Shown: piece after piece, positions 8,165-15,636 of the stretch
How positions within the stretch are numbered: position 1 is the first letter of the stretch
How the letters are laid out: each line of letters begins with the position of its first letter
Assembly (NCBI GenBank): GCA_040387735.1
Contig: JAZKDE010000014.1
Location: 62,001 to 126,000 of the forward strand
Length of the DNA stretch: 64,000 nt
Reading direction: 5' to 3'
From: Arcicella sp040387735
GTDB lineage: Bacteria > Bacteroidota > Bacteroidia > Cytophagales > Spirosomataceae
Translations under genes and position numbers: made by a program
The notes under the pieces: generated by a model
What the model was told of the DNA's origin: nothing
The model's database searches: none
What the model saw: only the letters and a program-made list of their open reading frames with translations

Positions 8165-9220
8165 ATGTCAGTAAAATATTTTCATCTTACAGTAAAAGAA
8201 ATTATTGAAGAAACACCCGATACCAAGACGTTTTCATTTTGGCATCCTATTCACGCTGCTATCCAATACAAAGCGGGGCAATTTCTTACGTTAATGCCCG
8301 TGATTAATGGTCAGAAGTTACGTCGTAGTTATTCAATGTCGTCTTCGCCAAATAAAGATGCTTCCATTGCCATCACCGTTAAACGTGTAGCCAATGGATT
8401 GGTTTCTAATTATTTGTGTGACCATGTGAAAGTTGGAGATGCCATTGAAATAATGGAACCAATGGGGCATTTTGTGGTTGAACCAGATCCAACGAAAGAA
8501 CGTACGATTGTCCTTTTTGGTGGTGGTTCGGGCGTTACGCCTTTGATGTCGATTTTGAAATCGGTTTTACCAGTAGAACAGAATACGAAGGTTTACTTGA
8601 TTTATGGTTCACGTGATGAAGGCAGTATTATTTTCAAGAAGCAACTCACTGAATTAGAACAGAAATATGAGGGTCGTTTTAGAGTATTACACGTATTGAG
8701 TAAGCCCACTTATACTTGGACAGGCTACAAAACTCGTATTCATCAAGCATCAGCGGTTACGTTTTTGAAACAAGATTTTGCCATTGATATTGCTAAAGCT
8801 GAATATTATTTGTGTGGACCAGAAGGCATGATGGAAGAAGTGGAAAAAGCTTTGAAAATCTTTAACGTTTCTACCGATAATATTCATAAAGAACATTTTG
8901 GCAGCGGTATTTTACAAGTTGAAGAAGAAAGTGATGATTCACTCAAAGAACAAATCGTTACAATTCAATATGAAGGAACGGATTATCAAGTTGTTGTAAA
9001 ACCACACGAAACTATTTTAGAGGCAGCTCTTCGTGATGACATTGACCTCCCGTATTCGTGTCAGGCGGGAATGTGTACGGCTTGTATGGGTAAATGTGTT
9101 TCTGGAAAAGTACACATGGACGAAGAGGACGGATTAACCGATAAAGAAATTCAACAAGGATACGTTTTGACTTGCGTTGCTCACCCGAAAACATCGGGCG
9201 TCGTTATTGAAGTGGAGTAA
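8165..9220 (+). CDS. Flavin/2Fe-2S NAD(P)H reductase, PaaE-like
   Basis: A 351-residue three-part electron-transfer protein. An FAD-binding barrel contains 'RRSYSMSS'. An NAD(P)-binding lobe contains 'FGGGSGVTPLMSIL' and 'YYLCGPEGMM'. A C-terminal plant-type ferredoxin domain contains 'CQAGMCTACMGKC' and a fourth Cys in 'LTCVAHP', which together bind one 2Fe-2S cluster. It would pass electrons from NAD(P)H to a monooxygenase. The arrangement is that of the reductase subunit of phenylacetyl-CoA epoxidase, but no paaABCD genes are near, so I give no symbol. It is followed by a small ABM-family gene 53 nt downstream, and the pair ends in a strong terminator. Confidence 0.88.
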   Translation: MSVKYFHLTVKEIIEETPDTKTFSFWHPIHAAIQYKAGQFLTLMPVINGQKLRRSYSMSSSPNKDASIAITVKRVANGLVSNYLCDHVKVGDAIEIMEPMGHFVVEPDPTKERTIVLFGGGSGVTPLMSILKSVLPVEQNTKVYLIYGSRDEGSIIFKKQLTELEQKYEGRFRVLHVLSKPTYTWTGYKTRIHQASAVTFLKQDFAIDIAKAEYYLCGPEGMMEEVEKALKIFNVSTDNIHKEHFGSGILQVEEESDDSLKEQIVTIQYEGTDYQVVVKPHETILEAALRDDIDLPYSCQAGMCTACMGKCVSGKVHMDEEDGLTDKEIQQGYVLTCVAHPKTSGVVIEVE

Positions 9221-9273
9221 GACATTTAGTGCATTGGTGATTTAGTGATTATTTACATTGATAAAAAAATATT

Positions 9274-9561
9274 ATGATTTTAGAACTCGCAACAATAGAG
9301 ATTAAAGCGAAACAAAGTGTAGAATTTGAAGCCGCTTTGGTGAAAGCCCAAGAGGTTTTAGTTACTGCAAAAGGTTATGTTTCACACGAATTCAAGAGGT
9401 GTATCGAACAGAAAAACCGTTATATTTTATTGATAACTTGGGAAACATTGGAAGACCACACCGTTGGTTTTAGAGAATCAGATTTATTCCAAAGATGGAG
9501 AATTATTATTGGACCATATTTTGATAAAGCTCCTGTGGTTGTGCATTATACCGCATTGTAG
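9274..9561 (+). CDS. Antibiotic biosynthesis monooxygenase (ABM) domain protein
   Basis: A 95-residue protein with the dimeric ferredoxin-like ABM pattern: an opening beta-strand 'ILELATIEIKAKQSVEFEAA', a helix, then 'GYVSHEFKRCIEQKNRYILLITWETLEDHTVGF' (quoted in part: 'YILLITWETLEDH'). Known members are cofactor-free quinone-forming oxygenases, haem-degrading proteins or simply small binding proteins, so the substrate cannot be read from sequence. It lies 53 nt after the flavin/iron-sulfur reductase on the same strand, and a terminator follows directly, which suggests a two-gene unit. Confidence 0.75.
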   Translation: MILELATIEIKAKQSVEFEAALVKAQEVLVTAKGYVSHEFKRCIEQKNRYILLITWETLEDHTVGFRESDLFQRWRIIIGPYFDKAPVVVHYTAL

Positions 9562-9571
9562 TTATTTTAAC

Positions 9572-9606
9572 AAAAATCCCGTCAACTCTCAATTGACGGG
9601 ATTTTT
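9572..9606. terminator. Strong bidirectional terminator
   Basis: A 14-bp stem (9572-9585 with 9593-9606) around 'CCCGTCAA', with A- and T-tracts on both flanks, between two convergent genes. Confidence 0.9.
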
Positions 9607-9632
9607 TGTTTTTGACAGGTTTTCAGCCTGTT

Positions 9633-12600
9633 CTACTTACCTTTCTTTATCGCCTGATAAATCACTTCGTTGATATTCGTTCTCACGTTCAAATCTGATA
9701 ATTTTGAGTTGTTGCGGGTTGGATAAACTCTATTACAAAGAAATACATAGACCAATTGATGTTCTGGGTCAATCCATGTGTATGTTCCCGTAAAACCCGA
9801 GTGTCCAAAACTACTTGCACTCGCACTGGCAGCGGCACTAATACCTGCACGTTTGCGGTCGGGTTTATCAAAACCAACGCCTCTTCGACTATTTACTTCC
9901 GCCGGGAAAGGGTAGCTTGTCCATTCGTTCATGGTCTTTTCGCTGATGAATTGTTTGCCTCCGTAATAACCTTTTTGCAAATACATTTGCATCAATTTTG
10001 CTAAATCTTGAGCAGTTCCGAATAAACCTGCGTGTCCAGAAATTCCACCTAACATAGACGCACCTTCATCGTGAACACGTCCGTGAATTAGTGTTTTACG
10101 GTAGAGAGAATCGTATTCTGTCGGGACAACTCTTGACAATGGGTGAAAATCTCTGGCATTGTACGTCAGCGTAGTTGCCCCCAAAGGCTTATAAAAAGTA
10201 TCCTTCAAATAGCTCTGAAAATCTTTGCCCGTGAGACGTGGAATAATTTGTGGATAGAGATAATACGATAAATCTGAATAAACGTATTCCTTTTTCTCAC
10301 GCAAAGGCGAATCTTCAATGGCTTTGTAAAGCGTATTGTGATAGTCTTTGTGCAACCATAAATTGTCCGCTACTTGCACCGAAAAATCGGCCGTTTGCTT
10401 ATAAGAGAATGTATTTGGTTTCCATAAAGTTGGGTCTTTTGTAAGATTTACACAATCTTTCCAAAGGTTTTTATCCGTCTGAATCGCTTGACACATTCTT
10501 TGTAAAGCCTTCTTTTTTCTGAATAATTTATCCCAAAACGTCATTGTATATTTCTCAGAATACTTTTCTTTATAAATCTTACTTGCTAAGACCATTTTGG
10601 TTGAGTCAATACAATCCATCCAGAACGGAATCCATGCTTTTAAACGTGCTTGGTGCGTAAAAATATCTCGATAAATCAACCCTACTTTGTTAGAATTTTG
10701 CCACGCAGGTACTAAGTCGCCCATTGTATAATCTAAATTAAATTTACCTTCGTCTTCCATCTTCATCATAGACGGTACGGAGGTACTGATTTTCGTTATC
10801 GAAGCCAAATCGTATAAATCGGTCAATTGTACTTTTTGCGTGCCTTCGTAGGTTTGTTTTCCGTAGGCTTTGTGCATAATCACTTTACCATTTTTAGCAA
10901 TCAATACAACTGCCCCTGGCGTTGCTTTTTGCTTAATCGCTTCATTTACAATAGAATCTACTTTATAATTTAAGAATTTTGAATCAATTCCAACGTTTTC
11001 AGCCAAAGCATATTGAAATCTTTTGATGGGTTGCGTCGTGATTCCGTCATTGTATCTGAAAGTCATATTTACCGAAACGGGTAATTTCCCTTTCGCTCCG
11101 ATTGCTCCAAAAATAACTTCGGCAGTGGCAACCACTTCGTGCATTTGTGGGCTTTCTTGGTACGTAATCGTCAAGGCTTTTGCTTTATCTAAATTCTCGA
11201 ATTTCGACAAAGTGTAAGCATTTGAAAATAAAGAAACCACCGTTTTAGGAGAATTAGCAAACTCTGCTACCAAAGTCTGAATTTTAGGATTGATGCTATA
11301 ATTTTTCGCAGGACGAACCGATTGTCCGTTAACCGCCATCAAAACTAAATTATAATTTTTCAAAGATTCACGCACTTGTTGAATGGCAGCTTCATCAGAA
11401 TTTTCATCTAAATTAAAATGCGTAACATCGGTGTAATTTGAAAGCATTTTTTGATAATCTGTCGGTAGTTTTGAGCCAAAACTTGGATTACCTATATTCA
11501 AGGAAGCAATGCGTAAAGTATCTAAATTTTGAAGAGGAAGAATATTATTCGTATTTTTCAAAAGCGTAATAGTTTCTTCCGCAAATTGACGATTAAGGGC
11601 TTCCGATTTCTTCGGATTCAAATCTTCAATCAAACCTTTAATTTCAATCGGTTTGTATTTATCTAAACCCGCCCAAGCCTTTGCCGTCAAGATTCTTTTT
11701 ACCCTAAAATCAATATCCGCCTGAGCAATTTCTCCTTTTTCCAACGCCTTTTTTATCGCATTGAATGCAGCAGGAACATCCACAAAAGTTTCTAACACAT
11801 CATTTCCTGCCAAAATAGCTTTTACGTTTGCCGTTCCTTCAGGGAAAAACTTCACTGCCCCTTGCATATCCATCGCATCGGTAAAGACTAAACCTTTGAA
11901 ATCTAAATCTTTACGCAACAAATTGGTTACGATTTTTTGAGATAATGTCGAAGCTAAATTTTTGGTCGTATCCAAAGACGGAATGCTCAAATGAGCCACC
12001 ATAACACCTTGCAAGCCATTTTTGATTAATTCACGGTAAGGGAATAATTCAAGCGAATCCAGACGATTACGAGAATGTCCGATTACGGGCAAATCGGTAT
12101 GCGAATCTACGCCCGTATCACCATGTCCAGGAAAATGTTTTGCCGAAGTGATAATTCCGCCTTTTTGCAAGCCGCGCATATACGCAAGGGCTTTTGAGGT
12201 CACTTTCTCACGATTTTCACCAAAAGAACGGAAATTAATTACTGGATTATTCGGGTTGTTATTTACGTCCACCACAGGAGCATAATTGATGTGTACGCCC
12301 ATGCGTTTGCATTGCTGAGCCAATTGCAAACCCATTTCTTCTATCATGTTTTCATTGCCCTGCATCGCTCCCAAAGTCATTTGGTAAGGAAAACGAACAG
12401 TGCTATCCAAACGCATTTCCATGCCCCATTCCAAGTCCATTCCAATCATCATTGGGATTTTACTCATTGCCTGTAACTTATTGACTAACAACGCCTGAGC
12501 CGTTGGACGGTTACGAAAAAGCACAAATCCACCCACGTGATAATCTCGAACTATTTTGTTCAGTCGAGCGGTGTCATATTCGTAGCTATAATTACCACGA

Positions 12601-12806
12601 GGCATCATTAATTGTCCAATTTTCTCATCGACCGATAAGGTATTAAACACCGAATCTACCCAACGTAAATTAGCATTTGGGAAAAGGTCAGTTGAATTTG
12701 TAGGAGCAATTGTTGTTGAATTAGTCGCCTGTGAAAAAACAGACAAGGGTAATAATGGTAAAATAATAAAGAGAAAAATACTTTTGATGAAGTGATTTAT
12801 TTTCAT
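9633..12806 (-). CDS. GH3 beta-N-acetylglucosaminidase fused to a serine beta-lactamase-like domain
   Basis: A 1057-residue exported protein (signal 'FLFIILPLLPLSVFSQA'). The N-terminal half is a NagZ-type GH3 domain with 'KHFPGHGDTGVDSHTDLP' near residue 220, which carries the family's Asp-His acid/base pair. The nucleophile Asp is in 'FTDAMDMQGA' near 309. A GH3 C-terminal domain follows. The C-terminal 400 residues form a class C beta-lactamase/esterase-like domain with 'SITK' near 670, 'YSD' near 845 and 'HSG' near 1002 in place of KTG. The fusion is known in Bacteroidota and probably processes cell-wall muropeptides outside the cytoplasm. Its serine domain is more likely a peptidase or esterase than a resistance enzyme. 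Confidence 0.92.
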   Translation of the reverse strand: MKINHFIKSIFLFIILPLLPLSVFSQATNSTTIAPTNSTDLFPNANLRWVDSVFNTLSVDEKIGQLMMPRGNYSYEYDTARLNKIVRDYHVGGFVLFRNRPTAQALLVNKLQAMSKIPMMIGMDLEWGMEMRLDSTVRFPYQMTLGAMQGNENMIEEMGLQLAQQCKRMGVHINYAPVVDVNNNPNNPVINFRSFGENREKVTSKALAYMRGLQKGGIITSAKHFPGHGDTGVDSHTDLPVIGHSRNRLDSLELFPYRELIKNGLQGVMVAHLSIPSLDTTKNLASTLSQKIVTNLLRKDLDFKGLVFTDAMDMQGAVKFFPEGTANVKAILAGNDVLETFVDVPAAFNAIKKALEKGEIAQADIDFRVKRILTAKAWAGLDKYKPIEIKGLIEDLNPKKSEALNRQFAEETITLLKNTNNILPLQNLDTLRIASLNIGNPSFGSKLPTDYQKMLSNYTDVTHFNLDENSDEAAIQQVRESLKNYNLVLMAVNGQSVRPAKNYSINPKIQTLVAEFANSPKTVVSLFSNAYTLSKFENLDKAKALTITYQESPQMHEVVATAEVIFGAIGAKGKLPVSVNMTFRYNDGITTQPIKRFQYALAENVGIDSKFLNYKVDSIVNEAIKQKATPGAVVLIAKNGKVIMHKAYGKQTYEGTQKVQLTDLYDLASITKISTSVPSMMKMEDEGKFNLDYTMGDLVPAWQNSNKVGLIYRDIFTHQARLKAWIPFWMDCIDSTKMVLASKIYKEKYSEKYTMTFWDKLFRKKKALQRMCQAIQTDKNLWKDCVNLTKDPTLWKPNTFSYKQTADFSVQVADNLWLHKDYHNTLYKAIEDSPLREKKEYVYSDLSYYLYPQIIPRLTGKDFQSYLKDTFYKPLGATTLTYNARDFHPLSRVVPTEYDSLYRKTLIHGRVHDEGASMLGGISGHAGLFGTAQDLAKLMQMYLQKGYYGGKQFISEKTMNEWTSYPFPAEVNSRRGVGFDKPDRKRAGISAAASASASSFGHSGFTGTYTWIDPEHQLVYVFLCNRVYPTRNNSKLSDLNVRTNINEVIYQAIKKGK

Positions 12807-12843
12807 AAGATATTTAATTTATTTGCCTTGCAATTTACATAAA

Positions 12844-12875
12844 AAAAGTGGCGAACCGATAGGTAAACCACTTTT
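12844..12875 (-). terminator. Terminator after the repeat lipoprotein
   Basis: Stem AAAAGTGG / CCACTTTT (12844-12851 with 12868-12875). On the minus strand it is followed by a run of seven Ts. Confidence 0.75.
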
Positions 12876-12900
12876 GAACAACATCAAAATTTAAAGATTT

Positions 12901-13731
12901 TTATTCAGGAGCATTCGTCATTACTTTCTGAAGGACAGGCCAAATTCCTGGTTTTGGTACACTTACACCTTTAGTAACCCCTCTTACTTTATTATCTGGT
13001 CCAAAATAATACAATGGCCAGCCACGATAGGTAATTTGTTTTTTGCCAAACACATCAATCGTACCGAATAAAGTCTTGTCTAAAACCGAAGGAACATCTT
13101 TCAAATCAGTCGTGTAAATTGGCCATGTACCATCATTACTAAAATCAGCTTTTGTGTAATTATTTTTGCTCTTTTTATCGTTTGAAAATCCGTAAAGTGT
13201 ACGTCCCATATCATCGACAAAGTACTGCGTATCAGCCGTTCCTTCTTTGTAATTGTTGTCGTATAGTTTGCCATCGTTACCAACCAATTGGGTATTTGCC
13301 AACATGATAGTGTACGAAGTTTTAGCAACTACCCACACATTATTTACATTTTCACCTTTTACGTCTCCTGCGGCAACATCAGAAGCGAAATAATAAAGTG
13401 GCCATCCTTTGTAAGTTACCTGCTTTTTACCATCAGCACGAGTGATGGATGCAAAATCGGTAGCGGTCAGTCCAACATCTAAACGTAAATTTTCCACCGA
13501 GAAAATAGGCCAAGCATCCGTACAACCTCCCGAACAAGCAGAAATTCCAGCAACGTCTTTGGTAAAAAAATAAAGTGTTTTTCCGTAACCATCCGTCAAA
13601 ATTTTACCTAAAGAAGAATCCTTGATAGTAACGTCCACACTCGGAAGTGGGACTTCTTGCTTACAAGCTACAATGGCAAGCATCGAAATGCTGAATAGAA
13701 TAAAGAGTTTAATGAGGCTTTTAATTTTCAT
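12901..13731 (-). CDS. Lipoprotein with tandem PF03640-type secreted repeats
   Basis: A 276-residue lipoprotein. The start at MKIKSLIKLF gives a clean signal with lipobox 'LAIVAC'; an upstream in-frame ATG at 13782 would add 17 residues and spoil it. The mature part is two copies of the 'secreted repeat of unknown function' unit: 'GYGKTLYFFTKD' ... 'KKQVTYKGWPLYYFASD' and 'DDMGRTLYGFSND' ... 'KKQITYRGWPLYYFGPD'. Only the first copy has the 'CSGGCTDAWP' cysteine pair; the second has 'FSNDGTWP' there. Proteins of this family are widespread secreted lipoproteins without a settled function. It stands alone between a terminator and a divergent kinase gene. Confidence 0.85.
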   Translation of the reverse strand: MKIKSLIKLFILFSISMLAIVACKQEVPLPSVDVTIKDSSLGKILTDGYGKTLYFFTKDVAGISACSGGCTDAWPIFSVENLRLDVGLTATDFASITRADGKKQVTYKGWPLYYFASDVAAGDVKGENVNNVWVVAKTSYTIMLANTQLVGNDGKLYDNNYKEGTADTQYFVDDMGRTLYGFSNDKKSKNNYTKADFSNDGTWPIYTTDLKDVPSVLDKTLFGTIDVFGKKQITYRGWPLYYFGPDNKVRGVTKGVSVPKPGIWPVLQKVMTNAPE

Positions 13732-13815
13732 TCTTTGTATATTTAATTGTCCAATAATGTGATTTCGTAGCCAATACGCCATACTTGGTGTTTAGGTTGC
13801 GTAAATCGGTAAAAT

Positions 13816-13846
13816 AAAACCAAACCCCATTTTGAGGTTTGGTTTT
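13816..13846. terminator. Terminator-like hairpin in a divergent intergenic region
   Basis: An 11-bp perfect stem (13816-13826 with 13836-13846) of AAAACCAAACC with T-tracts on both strands. The flanking genes start at 13731 (minus) and 14001 (plus), so no annotated gene ends here. It may be a leader attenuator of the minus-strand lipoprotein or the end of a small RNA. Confidence 0.6.
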
Positions 13847-14000
13847 TTGTCGATTATGGATAATAAATTTAAATGCCAACTATTAATCCAACCATATCAT
13901 TTATGAATTTTGCAAGCATTAATCAATTGTATTTCAGAAATTTAACTATTGTATCCTACCAATAAATTATCTTAGCTATGTAACGATTCTTCCTTAAACT

Positions 14001-15443
14001 ATGATCGACTACTACAACGACATATTTCCTATCTTTCAAGGTATGATGTGCATGATGCTCGTGTACGTCGGTTTACAGAATTATTTTATTCGAGATAAGG
14101 CTTACCGTTATTATTTCTTTCATATTTTATGCTGGTTATTGTACTTCACGGTCAGAGAAGGTATGATTTATGATTTTCAGGAGAATCCTAAAAAAATGTT
14201 TTGGGGGAAATTCGTTTGGGATTTCCATCGCATTGGTTTTCCAATGCTATCTTATCTTTTGTATTATAGCTTTGCCGACCGATTGTTAGATTTCCCTAAC
14301 ACTGTTCCCGAAGTCAGTTGGAAAGTCCGCCTAACCCAAGTTATTTTGTTAGTTTATATCAGCTTTATTCTGGTTGCTGCTCTTTTTTTCCATGAAATAC
14401 ATACGCAAATGTGGTATGAAATAATCCATACCATCGCTCGAATATTCATCGCAATTGCTTCTATTTATTTTATTATTATTCTGCATAGCTCCGTGGATAA
14501 ATTACGGTGGTTTTTTGTGATAGGCTCAATTTTCATGATTATTTTTGCCCTTTTTGCGATGATTTCATCAATTATTTACTTCCAAAATGGCGAACCCATT
14601 AATTTATTTTTTTGGCAATTACCGATGTTTAATATGCAATTGGGGGTGATTTTAGAAATCGTCTGTTTGTCTTTAGCCCTCAGTTATAAAACAAAAGTCA
14701 TTGAAAATCAGAAATTTATTGCCGAACAAAATTTACAAAAAGAGAGAGAACAACGGGAAATAGAACAATTGAAATTAGAACTTGAAAAACAAGAATTGAA
14801 TCGCCAAATGACCACCTTGAGGATGCGAGCCCTACGAAGTCAGATGAATCCGCACTTTTTATTCAATAGTCTAAACGCCATTCAAGAATGTATTATCACC
14901 AACCAAACTGACTCAGCGGTAATGTATTTAGCTAAGTTTTCGAGGTTAGTAAGGCTAATTTTAGAGAATTCAGACCAACAAAACATTCCACTTTCTCGTG
15001 AAATAGAGACGTTAAAATTATACCTCGATGTTGAGTCTTTACGCTTTACTCATTCGTTTAAGTACGAGATTCAAGTGCAAACCAATATTGACCCAGTTTT
15101 GTTGAATATTCCCCCAATGCTGGTTCAACCCTACGCTGAAAATGCAATTTGGCACGGATTATTGAATAAAAAAGGTGAAAGAATTTTGAAAATTATTTTT
15201 GAAAATGACGAAGATTCTCTCTTCGTAAGTATTGAAGATAATGGCATTGGTAGAAAAAAATCCGCCGCCTTCGAAAGCCCAATGAAGAAAAGTAAAACCT
15301 CAATGGGCATGAAACTCACCAGCGAACGTCTTGGCGTTTTAAACGAAATTAAACCCGACCAAGCTTTTGTAGAAATTGAGGATTTAATAGATTCCCACGG
15401 AAAAGCCACAGGAACTTGCGTAAAATTGACTTTACCCATTTGA
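14001..15443 (+). CDS. LytS/YehU-type sensor histidine kinase with polytopic membrane domain
   Basis: A 480-residue membrane kinase. About seven hydrophobic segments fill residues 10-230, resembling the 7TM sensor module common in Bacteroidota. A coiled-coil stretch rich in Glu, Gln and Lys ('LQKEREQREIEQLKLELEK') follows at about 240-275. The His_kinase domain contains 'NPHFLFNSLNAIQ' with the phosphorylated His at 285, and the ATPase region has 'AENAIWHGLLNKKG' and 'IEDNGIGRKKS'. Kinases of this class almost always pair with a LytTR response regulator in the next gene, but the next gene here is a metalloprotease. A weak -7 match (TATCTTAG, 13968-13975) lies upstream. Confidence 0.9.
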   Translation: MIDYYNDIFPIFQGMMCMMLVYVGLQNYFIRDKAYRYYFFHILCWLLYFTVREGMIYDFQENPKKMFWGKFVWDFHRIGFPMLSYLLYYSFADRLLDFPNTVPEVSWKVRLTQVILLVYISFILVAALFFHEIHTQMWYEIIHTIARIFIAIASIYFIIILHSSVDKLRWFFVIGSIFMIIFALFAMISSIIYFQNGEPINLFFWQLPMFNMQLGVILEIVCLSLALSYKTKVIENQKFIAEQNLQKEREQREIEQLKLELEKQELNRQMTTLRMRALRSQMNPHFLFNSLNAIQECIITNQTDSAVMYLAKFSRLVRLILENSDQQNIPLSREIETLKLYLDVESLRFTHSFKYEIQVQTNIDPVLLNIPPMLVQPYAENAIWHGLLNKKGERILKIIFENDEDSLFVSIEDNGIGRKKSAAFESPMKKSKTSMGMKLTSERLGVLNEIKPDQAFVEIEDLIDSHGKATGTCVKLTLPI

Positions 15444-15636
15444 ATTTTGTATTGTGAGGATATATTTGGTATCAAGTATTTTTTAAGACCATTTATATCC
15501 TCATTCTTAATTCATAATACTTCACCCAGCCTCATTACGTCGCTCTTCTTCGCCCATTCATCACAGATTGTTTTTAAATAAAACCATTCTTCTGTATTTT
15601 CGTTGTTTATAGAAAATACTAATAACACTATTCATC

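Noticed and set aside
9633..11000. Beta-lactamase resistance gene
   Set aside because: The serine-hydrolase domain is fused to a cell-wall GH3 enzyme and carries HSG in place of KTG; this points to peptidoglycan processing.
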